Of a stretch of 64,000 nt of DNA, positions 48,268-59,410 are shown in pieces. Position numbers and translations under genes: made by a program. The notes beneath the pieces are model-generated. The model was not told the DNA's origin, searched no databases, and saw nothing but the letters and a program-made list of their open reading frames with translations. How positions within the stretch are numbered: position 1 is the first letter of the stretch; each line of letters begins with the position of its first letter. Source of the DNA: Diadophis punctatus similis (taxonomy: Eukaryota; Chordata; Lepidosauria; Squamata; Dipsadidae); assembly GCA_023053685.1 (NCBI GenBank), contig JALIGW010000002.1, positions 240,327,177-240,391,176 of the forward strand, in the 5' to 3' direction.

Positions 48268-49726
48268 TACCGTATTTTTCGGAGTATAAGATGCACCTTT
48301 TTACTCCCCAAAAAGGGGTCAAAAAGTGGGTGTGTCCTATACTCCGAATGTAGCCTCACCCACCTGCCAGCCACCACTCAGCCTGGGGAGGAAAGCGTTT
48401 TCAGGCGGCAGCGCTGCGATCCCCTCCCCGATTCCAAATACAGAGCATGCGGAGACTAAAAAAAAGCATCGCGTTTCAGGTTGCACACCCTGTTTTTGGA
48501 ATGGGGAAGGAAGTGTTTGGCCACCGCCGTTGCCGCCGTTGCTGGCTGGAGCTGCAGCCGCTGTTGCTGGGAGCCGCTGCCGCCCCAGCTGCTGTTGCAG
48601 CTTCCACCCCCGCCAGAGGACCTGCCGCCGCCGCTGCCACCCCTGTTGTAGCCCCCGCCCCCGCCGCAGGGCCCGCAGCCGCCCCTGTTGCAGCCCCCGC
48701 CCATGGCGCAGGACATGCCACCGCAGCCACCCCCGGTGCAGCCCCCGCAGCCACCCCCGGTGCAGCCCCCGCCCCCGGCGCAGGACACGCCACCGCAGCC
48801 ACCCCGATGCAGCCCCCGCCCCCGCTGCAGGACCCGAAGCCACCGATACTCACCACCGCTGATACTCGCCGCTGCCGGAGCCACCGCTGCTGCTGCCCAA
48901 AGCAAGCAGCCTGACAGGTTTGAAGACCAACTTCCAAGTTTGAAGAGCCCTGGGTTAGTGGTGCAAGGGTCTTCAAACTTGTCAAGTTTAAGATTTGTGG
49001 ACTTCAACTCCCAGAATTCCTCCTCCAGTCATCCTAGTTCAGGAATGACTGGAGGAGGAATTCTGGGAGTTGAAGTCCACAAGTCTTAAACTTAACAAGT
49101 TTGAAGACCCTTGCCACCCCTAACCCAGGGCTCTTCAAACTTGGCAACTTTAAGATTTGTGGACTTTAACTCCAATTCCTGAGCTAGCATGACTGGAGGA
49201 GGAATTCTGGGAGTTGAAGTCCACAAGTCTTAAACTTGCCAAGGGGGTGCAAGGGTCTTCAAACTTGTGGACTTCAACTCCCAGAATTCCTCCTCCAGTC
49301 ATGCTAGCTCAGGAATTGGAGTTGAAGTCCACAAGTCTAAAAGCTGTCAAGTTTGAAGACCCCTGGGTTAGGGGTTAGGGGTGCAAGGGTCTTCAAACTT
49401 GGCAAGACTTTTTACAACCATGTACACTTTTTACAAACTTCAAACTTGACAGCTTTAAGACTTGTGGACTTCAACTCCCATTCCTGAGCTAGCATGACTG
49501 GAGGAGGAATTCTGGGAGTTGAAGTCCACAAGTCTTAAAGCTGTCAAGTTTGAAGTTTGTAAAAAGTGTACATGGTTGTAAAAAGTATTCTGCTACACTG
49601 GTATTTTATTAAATAATATATGACTACACCATTTGGTTCAGAATACTTTTTTCCTTGTTTTCCTCTTCTAAAATCTAGGTGCGTCTTATACTCCGGTGCG
49701 TCTTATACTCCGAAAAATACGGTAGT
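48268..49726. mobile_element. TIR element, TA-flanked, about 1.46 kb, with palindrome array
   Basis: Ends CCGTATTTTTCGGAGTATAA and its reverse complement, in a TA context, which fits a Tc1/mariner-type non-autonomous element. Interior: a GC-rich block (48500-48900) of degenerate GCCGCCCCTGTTGCAGCCCC-type repeats, and at 48960-49590 four palindromic units based on TTGTGGACTTCAACTCCCAG and its complement. Long frames on both strands in the GC-rich block (Pro/Ala-rich or Gly-rich) are repeat artefacts. Confidence 0.8.
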
Positions 49727-49989
49727 ATGTAGTATGTAGTATATAGTATGTAGCATGTAGTATATAGTATATAGTATATAGTATATTATTAATGTTATTC
49801 TATTCTATGTAGTATGTAGTATGTAGTATATATTATATTATTAATGTTATTCTATTCTATATAGTATATAGTATGTAGTGTATAGTGTATAGTGTATAGT
49901 ATATATTTTATATTATTTTATATTATGTATTATGTATTATATTATATATACACATACACACACACACACATATACAAATATACAAATAA

Positions 49990-50940
49990 CAATAATGGTG
50001 TTAAATATATTTGTTACATTAGTCAAACTTTTGTACTCTTAGTGTTAATACACATGTTTGTATTAAGATATCATCCTTCATTATTTAGCTGTTCTGTGTT
50101 TCAATGTGCCATTCTAATGCCAATCACAATATTATTTGAACATACATTAGTAATGCCATCTTTCGACCTCTAATCTTTCCAACTGGTTATTGCTTTTATT
50201 CTATTATATAAAAATGTGTATACTAATATTCCCCCTATTTCTTATTTCTACCTCTATTCTAGCTTTTCGTCAGGCCACCATTACTAATCCTACTGTTGAT
50301 ACACGTGTTTGTATTAAGATGTAATCCTTCATTGTTTAGTTGTTCAATGTTTCTATGCGCCATTTTAATGCCAATCACCATATTATTTAAACATACATAA
50401 TAATAACATAGGCTGAGATGTTGCAGGCATGACAACAGGTTTGTTACTATAGGCTCTGGCCTTTAGGTGCTAATTTATGTGCAAGCACAACTGAATTAAT
50501 TCTTACACTGTGTCCAGACATTTACTTTCTACTAATTTTGAAGAATCTCATCTGCCAACCTTTCCTGAAATTGTTCATTCGGAGCAACTGCATTCTGCAA
50601 AGTGTGCTTTTGAAGGAGGAGCATGGGAAAGGGGTCATGTGAAGTTGGTCTAAGGCTCAAGAGCAGAATCAAGGTTGTAAGGATCTAAGGTTCAAGAGTG
50701 AAATTCATACCCAGTGATTACACCTGAGCTAAATGTTCTTTCCATTGAAGAGAAGGAACTCAGTCTTATATAGAGGCTGACACTCCTTGGAATGTTATTG
50801 CAGCCAATTGTTACTCATTGGAATCTTAATTCTGTTGGTAGGCAACTAACCTTAATGGAACCTCCCTTCTGTTCTTCTTTCCCCTTGGTTATGACAAGGC
50901 AACATCTGAAGAGCTAAAAGAAAAAAAAAGAGACAAAAGA
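49990..50940. repeat. Intergenic with two diverged direct repeats of about 118 bp
   Basis: 50043-50158 and 50291-50408 share CATGTTTGTATTAAGAT, ATCCTTCATT.TTTAG.TGTT, CCATTCTAATGCCAATCAC and ATTTGAACATACAT with about 15% differences. The rest of the stretch has no recognised content. Confidence 0.6.
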
Positions 50941-50945
50941 CAAAC

Positions 50946-51250
50946 TTGTCTTGTCCTCTTCTGGATATCTCATGGTTTAGTAAAATCACCATTAAACATA
51001 ATTCTGACAGGTATGTATTATTTAATTCCTTGAATAAAATTCTCTCCCAAGTCCATATCTTCCAAACTTTAAATGAAATTTCTCAAAAGCTTTCTCTGCA
51101 TCTAAGAAGATTAAGACACCTTGATTTTCATTATATTGTTGTAAATAGTCTATTATATCCAATACAATTCTCACATTGTCTTTTGTCTTTGATGTAACAA
51201 TAGACATTGGTCTTCAGGAATAAACTCTTGAAAAATATTTTTATCTATCA
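50946..51250 (-). mobile_element. L1 LINE RT fragment
   Basis: Minus-strand KTKDNVRIVLDIIDYLQQYN then GVLIFLDAEKAFE, the region leading into the first catalytic RT motif (F.DAEKAFD) of L1 ORF2. Broken on both sides. Confidence 0.7.
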
Positions 51251-51270
51251 ACCAAAACTAAGGTACTGTA

Positions 51271-52265
51271 TTTTTCAGAGTATAAGACGCACCTTTTTAC
51301 CCTCAAAAAGAGGGTGAAAACCTGGGTGCGTCTTATACACCGAATGCAGCCCCACCCAGCCACCCCCTTTGGCCTCTGCCTGCCAGCAATTTACCTCTTT
51401 GCAGCAAACAGGGCAAAGCACAAGAAGAGCACAAGAAGAGATGATCTGCCTCCCGACCTACAGCTGACAGGCTTGCAAGCCATGTGGTAAAAATGAAACT
51501 AACTACGGTGGCTGTAATGTGACAAATTGCTGGGAGATAAACTGCTGGGAATATTAGGCTGCTGAAATTGAAAAGAGGCAAGCTATAGCTGCTATGGCTC
51601 AGAGCAAGAGCTCTTGCCTCACAATCAGGAGGTTATGAGTTCTATCCTAGGTAGAGGCAGATTCTGTTAATATGTTATTTTGTTAAATGTTTGTAGAGTG
51701 TTCAAATTATTAGACTTATTTTTTAAAGACTGCTTTATTATTGTTCTAGACAACTTAACAAAATGAAGAAGCTTTTTAAAATAAATGCTTGCTCTGAAGA
51801 GGCCCAGTGCTATTGTATCTTCTTTTAAATAGCAGAGAATACTTCCAGAAAGCCACATCAATTTTAAAGATCTGTAAAAGTATAATCTGAAATGTCCTGT
51901 TTTAGTATTAAGTATTAGTATTAAGTATTAGTATTAAAAGAAGGCAGCTGAGAAACCTTGACTTAGTCATGTTTGGAGTATATCTATTTAAATAATTGGG
52001 AGGAGTTAGTGTGATTACATTTAAGAAAACTTTCTGGGATTAATATACTGTCATAAATGTACATTTCTCCAATTCTTTGCCATTTCTATGGGTCAGGCAC
52101 ACATGCACAGAAATACACAGCAAACAGTGTATATCATCTGTACTGTTTGCTGTTTGCTGTTTGGCAAATTGCTGGGAGGCAGAGGCCTTTTTTCCTTGTT
52201 TTCCTCCCCCAAAACTAAGGTGCGTCTTTATACTCCGGTGTGTCTTATACTCCGAAAAATATGGT
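51271..52265. mobile_element. TIR element, TA-flanked, about 1.0 kb
   Basis: Ends CTGTATTTTTCAGAGTATAA and GACTCCGAAAAATA-type inverted repeats, TA on both sides. Inverted copy of 60101-61092: both contain CAAATTGCTGGGAGG.AGAGG, the CACACATGCACAGAAATACA block and AAATAAATGCTTGCTCTGAA. A tRNA-like segment with a SINE-type A box (TGGCTCAGAGCAAG) and B box (GTTATGAGTTCTATCC) lies at 51592-51665. Confidence 0.8.
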
Positions 52266-52646
52266 AAACAGTTTCTAATCACCATTCAATAGGGAAATTG
52301 ACCTATAGTGCTTATAATATCTCTATAACAGTGTTGCCTGGAATTTTAGACTTCACGAATAGCATTTTAAAATGTGATATTAACACTTTTAACATGACAA
52401 TCTAAGCCATTTTATTAGCTTCAGGAGAGCAATTATTTTTCTACTCGGTCAAGGCCATTTCTTTTGGTATAGGAATATTGCCTTTTGAGCACCAAACAAT
52501 AGAGAGTGTATCCTGAAAGGTCTTGAATATACTTGAAGGTTTTAAAACAGATCCCCAGACTGAAAAGAGCAATGTAACCCATAAATTTGCCACTTATTTA
52601 AAATCAGAGTTTTCCAGTTTTCAATGTAATCGAACATGCAATCAAC

Positions 52647-52905
52647 TGATGAGCCGAGGTGGTGCAGCGGTTAGAGAGCAGTACTGCAGGCTACTTTAGC
52701 TGACTGTGATCATTTGAGTTCAGTTGTTCAAATCTCACCGGCTCAAGGTTGACTCAGCCTTCCATCCTTCTGAGGTATGTAAAATGAGGACCCAGATTGT
52801 TGGGGGCAATATAATATACATTGCTTACTGGTGTAAACCGCTTAGAGAGTGCTTGCACTTTGAGGCGGTATATAAGTCTCATTAATAAACATTAATAAAT
52901 AAACT
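52647..52905 (+). mobile_element. tRNA-derived SINE (Sauria-like)
   Basis: Full-looking copy: GATGAGCCGAGGTGGTGCAG head, GTTCAAATCTCACCGGCTCA B-box region, GAGGCGGTATATAAGTCTCA end and a short AATAAA-containing tail. Confidence 0.82.
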
Positions 52906-52969
52906 CCTTTTGTTTTATTTATTTTGTTTATTTATATACTGATCATCTTGACAAGAGGTGACTCTAGGG

Positions 52970-53361
52970 CAGAGGTTGGCAACCTTAGACACTCAAAGAG
53001 CCATTTGGACCCATTTTCCATAGGAAAGAAAACACCGGGAGCCACAAAAACCTTTTGACATCTAAAATGAAGATAACACTGCATTATATCATTTTTTACC
53101 TTTATGCTATATATAAAAAACTATAGTGTGTTGCATTTATGTAATCAATGAACTGCTATAGGGAAAACAATTTTTTATTTCTGCATGTAACAAAAACATT
53201 TTGAACTCTGAAAAAAAAGATGGGTCGAAAAGCTCAATAAATTGCATACCAGCGGGTGTCACACATTGGCGATTGTGACATATGTTTTGAGTGACAGAGA
53301 GCCGCAGCAGAGGGATGAAAGAGCCACCTGTGGCTCCAGAGCCGCAGGTTGCAGACCCCTG
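52970..53361. mobile_element. hAT-like element, 392 bp, TSD CTCTAGGG/CTCTAGGC
   Basis: Begins CAGAGGTTGGCAACCTTAGA, ends GCCGCAGGTTGCAGACCCCTG; flanking 8-mers at 52962-52969 and 53362-53369 differ at the last base. Includes the AGAGCCACCTGTGGCTCC palindrome. Confidence 0.82.
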
Positions 53362-53574
53362 CTCTAGGCAGTTTACAATCAAGAAAAAACAAGATTTAAC
53401 ATTCAACACTAAAATAAAAAAAATATTAACAATAAAATTAACTTTTATAGTTTGATCACTTGCTTTCTAAGGTATTACAGCACCAAATGTGCTGTATGTA
53501 ACATTTGTTTCTGTACCTTATAAATAGACTTGAAACCACTTGAATACATCTGCAAGCTTTAAGGTAGTGCAAAC

Positions 53575-53921
53575 TAGAGGTGGATTCCTCCGAGTTCGCA
53601 CCAATTCTATAGAACCAGTAGCAAACCGCTGGTGACATCAAGGACCCAGTTCTGTCAGTGCCAGTCCATGGATGCCACCATATCTTTTTTTGGATTTTTT
53701 TGGGGGGGCAGATTTTTTTTTTTTGAATTTTTGGCTGATTTTCTGGCACTGTGCATGTGCTGCTATCTTGTTTTTGGCTTTTTTGGGGGGGATTTTTTTG
53801 CAAATTTTTGGCACTAGGCATGTGCGTGCACATGCGCAGCCACGCAGTGTGCAATGTGCATGCAGACACGCGGCGTGGAAGGAAGCAAACCAGCGGCGAG
53901 GTAAGTTAGAAACCACCCCTG
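53575..53921. mobile_element. hAT-like MITE, 347 bp, TSD GTGCAAAC
   Basis: Begins TAGAGGTGGATTCCTCCG (a C-to-T variant of the family end) and ends GTTAGAAACCACCCCTG; perfect 8-bp duplication at 53567-53574 and 53922-53929. Same family as 25882, 19021 and 27171. Confidence 0.87.
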
Positions 53922-54342
53922 GTGCAAACCCTACTGGGGAAAAAATATTGTAATTGATAAATTTGCCACTTGTGGAATGTTATATAGAAACAAAGTTTCC
54001 CATTGTTGAAGTGTCATATATAATCAGTGTCTTTTATTGTTTGAACATATGCTTTCTATTATATCATATATTGTAAATGTATGTATCATTTGTTTCTACA
54101 CCCTATAAAAAGACCTGCCCCCCATTTTTAATATATATATTTTGCCAGAATTACCTGGTGATTTGTATTTTCAGATGGGCAAAGGTAAAAGTATTTTGCT
54201 TACAAAGTTGGGGACATTATCTTCCAAACACATTTTAACTATTTCAACCAAAATCATTGGCCCATTTATGTATGGAGAGCAGCTGAGGCCATTTTCTAGG
54301 TGTGGACTGTTAAAAAACGATGAGACTTAAAATTCACCTGCC

Positions 54343-55253
54343 TCACATTTCTACATTTCTTCTGGTCGTAAGCTGCTCCTTTGTATTCAGGTCTGGCCTC
54401 AGAATGATAATGTAGCACTTGGGGATGAAGATGCAGCCCAGCAACCCAGCACTGGAGGCCAGGATGGAGAAGACCTGCACAGCCACCATATATTTCCCTT
54501 TGGTGCTCAGGTAGGTGGGCACAAAACTCACCCAGACACTGCAGAAGGTTAGCATGCTGAAAGTGATTAGCTTGGCTTCGTTGAAGGCCCCAGGCAGATT
54601 CCTGGCCAGGAATGCTACTGTGAAGCAGATGGCAGCCAGGAAGCCCAGGTAGCTGAGGGTGATGTAGAACATGACAACAGAACCTTCATTGCACTGCAAG
54701 TTTATCACTCCAGGCTGAGAGTGCAAGTCAGAGTCAGGATATGGGGGAGAAACTCCCAGCCACATGACACAGATAAAAATTTGGACAGCAGAACAAGAAA
54801 TGATGATGGAATTGGCCAAGCTCTTCCCCAACCATCTCTTCACTCGATTTCCTGGTTTTGTGGCCAGGAAAGCCAGCACCACTGTGATTGTTTTTGCCAA
54901 AAGAGAAGAAATGGTAACTGTGAAAATGATGCTGAAAAGCGTTTGTCGGAGAAGGCAGGTGGCTTTCTTTGGTTGACCAATGAAGAGAAGAGGAGATAAA
55001 AAGCAAAGCAGGAGGGAAACCAGGAGGATGTAAGAGAGGTCTTGGTTGTTGGCTTTGACAATGGGAGTTTCTTGATATTTAATGAATATAATTAAAACAA
55101 GGCCTGTGATTAGGAACAAGAGTAGGGAAAAAGACACCAGGATGATGCCCAGATCTTCTTTATACAACAGGAAGGATATAACTTTGGCTATACATTGAAT
55201 TCGGTCCTCATTTGGGTATTTATCATCAGGACATTTGGTGCATTTTTCCATAT
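54343..55253 (-). CDS. V2R gene D exon 6: seven-helix domain
   Basis: Starts [20 protein letters not shown] after TTTTCTCAG; family blocks [15 protein letters not shown] (Q for the usual R), [72 protein letters not shown] and [20 protein letters not shown]. Ends RRNVEM. Two codons longer than gene C. Confidence 0.93.
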
Positions 55254-55403
55254 CTGAGAAAATCCAAAAGCAACATTTCCTCAACATTCTATCCTTTTAA
55301 ATTTCAAGAAATACATTCTTGGAGCTACAGCTGATACCATGAGCATTTTCAAAGAAGCATTTGTTAATATTTGAAATAAAAAACTTCTTAAAATATAATT
55401 CAT

Positions 55404-55483
<80 letters not shown>

Positions 55484-58400
55484 ATCTATCATCTGTCTAT
55501 CATCTATTGCCTATGAAATGTGCAGAACCTACATTGGAATCTATAGTATTAGAGGTTAATAATGAATAAGCTAATCTTTATAGCCAGACTTCCTGAGCCC
55601 TGCTGGATGGCACTTGTTAATATAATGAATTGAGATGATGTGTATCTTATGAACTCTAGTAAGCTGGCAGAGAAAGCTGGGAGAAGCGGTAATATGGGTG
55701 AGTGAGATATCCACATAACTGTCTACAGCACCTCATTGTGGACCAGCAATACCTTCCCATATAGGCCCTCATAGAATACATTGCAGTAATCTTTCCAATA
55801 ATTATCCTCAGACAATTCCTCAAGTTTCAAAGAAATCTGATCTTCCTAGAAGTCAAAATGTGGAAGGAAATTCTAAACTAAAAAAACACAAGATATATTT
55901 TATCAGGCAATAGTAAATTGCCACACCATCTTATCTCTTCCTGGCCCCAGATCATTTTGCTGTTCTTTACATTACCATCGAAATTGCACAGTTTCAAAAC
56001 AAAAAAGAACGTATTTGATCTGTTTTTAACTTGCATTTTCATGAAAAGGCTCTGCATGGATCCAATTCCCCAAGGTCTGACCTTTTCTTTAGTGTCACTC
56101 ACCTTCCAACGTGGAGATGGTCCCCTCTGGACAAGGAACGCAGTCATAGCAACAAACTGGCTCTCCTTCTCGAGCCCGCTTGACAAATCCAGGATGACAA
56201 TTTCCCACACATTTGGACTGAGGCAGAGACTAAAGAAAAAAAAACCAAGGAATGCCAAAGAAAATATGTTAGGGTTAACCAATTGTAGAATATAAAAATA
56301 AACATGAACATTAATGAAATTGTCTCTGGCATACACTTTGACAGAATAGTAAAATAACAGAATAACAGCGTTGGAAGGGACCTTGGAGGTCTTCTAGTCC
56401 ACCTCCCTGCTCAAGTAGGAGACCCTATATCATTCCAGACTGTCCAGGCTCTTCTTAAAAGCCTCCAGTGATGGAGCACCCACAATCTCTGAAGGAAAGC
56501 CATTCAATTGGTTAATTATTCTCACTGTTAGGAAATTTCTCCTTAGCTCCAGGTTGCTTCTCTTCTTGATTAATTTCCATCCATTGTTTCTTCTCTTGCC
56601 TTCTGGTGCTTTGGAAAGTAGGTTGACCCCCTCTTCTTTGTGGCAGCCCCTCAAATATTGGAACACTGCTATCATATCATCCCTAGTTTCGGAGAATGTA
56701 TTCGGAGACTACAATTGGTGCAAAATGCGGCTGCGCGTGCTGTGGTGGGTGTTTCAAGATACACCCACGTAATACCCATACTCCGCCAGTTGCATTGGCT
56801 GCCCATTGGTCTCCGGGTACAATTCAAGCTGTTGATCATCATCTTTAAAGCCCTACATGACTTAGGACCAGGTTAGCTCCGGGACCGCATTCTGCCTCAT
56901 ACTTCCCTTCGACCGGTCAGTTCCCACAGAGTGGGTTTCCTCCAGGTCCCGTCAGCCAAACAATGCTGACTGGCGGGGCCTAGGGGGAGGGCCTTCTCTG
57001 TAGGGGCCCCTGTTCTCTGGAACCAACTTCCCCCAGAGATCCGAATCATCTCCACCTTTCTGGCCTTCCGAAAAGCCATTAAGACATGGTTCTTCCTGCA
57101 GGCAGTGTTCTGAGACAATTTTACATCTGAGGTCTCCCCCATGTATGTATGGTGTTGTATGTTTTTTTTAACTTTTTAAAAATTGTTTTTAATGATTGTA
57201 TTGTTTGGTGTTCTTTAAAATGCTGTACGCCGCCCTGAGTCCTTAGGGAGTAGGGCGGCATAGAAGAATTCCCAAATAAATAAAAATAAATAGTTCTTTT
57301 TTTCACTAGATTAGATAACGTATTTTTCAGAGTATAAGACGCTCCAGACTATAAGACGCACCTACCTTTTTTGGGGAGAAAAACAAGAAAAAAAAATTTG
57401 CCTCCCAGCATCCATCCAGAATTCATCTGGCCTGTTCGCCGCAGCCCATTCACTGCCACCACAGCCCGTTCCCCACCACCCATTCACCACTGCCACGGCC
57501 CATTCAGTGTTGCCGTGGCCCATTCAGCTCAATCCATTTGCCACCACTTGTTTGCCATGGCCCGTTCGCTGCCGCCCCTTTGCCGCAGCCCATTCGCCAC
57601 CGCCGCAGCCCCTTTGCTGTAGCCTGTTTGTCACCACAGCCTATTCACCACCACCGCCACAGCCCATTCTAGAACAGCTGATCGGTGCTGCACCAACACC
57701 CCCCCACCGCAACATTCACTGTATAAGACGCACTGAAATTTTCACCCACTTTTAGGGGGGAAGTGCATCTTATACTCTGAAAAATACAGTATATCCAATT
57801 CCTGCAACCATTCTTCATATGTTTTAGCTTCCAGCTCTCTAACCATTGTTGTTCTTTTCTGCACTCTCCAGAGTCTCAACATCTTTTTTTATATGAGGGT
57901 GAGTCAAAAAGTAATGCCATTTTCTTTAGGACAGGTATAATTACCAACACAGGAACATGTAGCATACATCAAAATGAAGCTGGTCCTCTGTGGATCACAT
58001 CCCTACTTCTCAACATAGTCACCATTTCTCTCAATAGCAATGTTCCACCTTCAAATGGGAGCATGTATCCCTGTCTTGAAAAATTTTGTTGACTGTTCTT
58101 AGAGCCACTTCTTCACAGCAGTTTTCACTTCCTCATCACTGGAATAATGTTTGCCTCTCAAACCCTCTTTCATGGGGCTGAAGAAGAGGGTTTGAGAGGC
58201 AAACATTATTCCAGTGACGAGGAACTGAAAACTGCAGTGAAGAAGTGGCTCACAGTACAGAGATACATGCTCTCATTCGAAGATGGAACATTGCTATTGA
58301 GAGAAACGGTGACTATGTTGAGAAGTAGGGATGTGATCCACAGAGGACCAGCTTCATTTTGATGTATGCTACATGTTCCTGTGTTGGTAATTATACCTGT

Positions 58401-59158
58401 CCTAAAGAAAATGGCATTACTCACCCTCATAATATGGTACCAGTTTTGACTCACCCTCGTAACCAAACCTGGATGCAATATTATGTGATCTTACCACAAC
58501 CTTCTAAAGCAGTACTAATACTTCACATGATCTTATTCTATCCCTCAGCTGATGCAAGGTAGGGTTTTATTGGCTTTTTTGGCGGCGGCTGCATACTGTT
58601 GGCTCATATTTAATTAATTGTTCACTAGGTCTCCAAAATCCTTTTCAAAGTTACTCATATTGAGCCAAGTTTCACCTAATCTATACCTGTACATTTGGTT
58701 TTTCCTGCCTAAATATGAAATCCTTCTTTTCTCTCCATTGAATTTCATTTTGTAAATAGGGCTCAGTGTTCCCTGTCTATCTTTGATAGTTATGTTTTTG
58801 ATAGATTGGGCTATATTATCTTTTTGGGTGAAGACAGATGCAAAGAATGAATTAAGCAGCTCTGCTTTTTCTCTACTGCCCATTTCTTCTTTGCCATCTT
58901 CTCTCATTAGTGGACCAATTGTTTCCTTGATTTTTTTCTTGTTTTTTTATATGTTGAAAGAATTTTTTGTTATTCTTTTTTATATTTGTTACAAGTCTTA
59001 CTTCATCCTGAGCCCTACATTTTCATGTTTGCAAATTTGGGCTATTTGTTGGTATTCTGCCTTAGTTATGGGTTCCACCTTCCATTTTTTGTAAAGAGTC
59101 TCTCAGTTAAGATGCACAGGAGAAAAAATTCTTTATAAATTAGAGCTGACAACCTTAA

Positions 59159-59251
<93 letters not shown>

Positions 59252-59323
59252 TATCTATCATATGTATGTATGTATGTATGTATTATGTATGTATGTATGT
59301 ATGTATGTATGTATGTATGTATG

Positions 59324-59410
<87 letters not shown>

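Larger units (their letters stand above)
56360..59110 (-). mobile_element. CR1 LINE split by three later insertions
   Basis: CR1 on the minus strand: terminus and coding tail at 56360-56689; a 20-bp piece (about 57296-57316); a further piece at 57790-57892 (CCAATTCCTGCAACCATTCT); then 58462-59110 with [20 protein letters not shown] and [20 protein letters not shown]. The gaps are filled by an L2, a TIR element and a fold-back mariner; joining the pieces restores CR1 order. Confidence 0.82.

Noticed and set aside
48326..49089. Overlapping long frames on both strands (up to 183 codons), Pro/Ala- or Gly-rich
   Set aside because: They come from degenerate GC-rich tandem repeats and palindromes within a TIR element; no domain, splice context or conservation.
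51592..51665. Possible tRNA gene
   Set aside because: Has A- and B-box-like segments but a poor cloverleaf and lies within a repeat element; better read as a tRNA-derived SINE piece.
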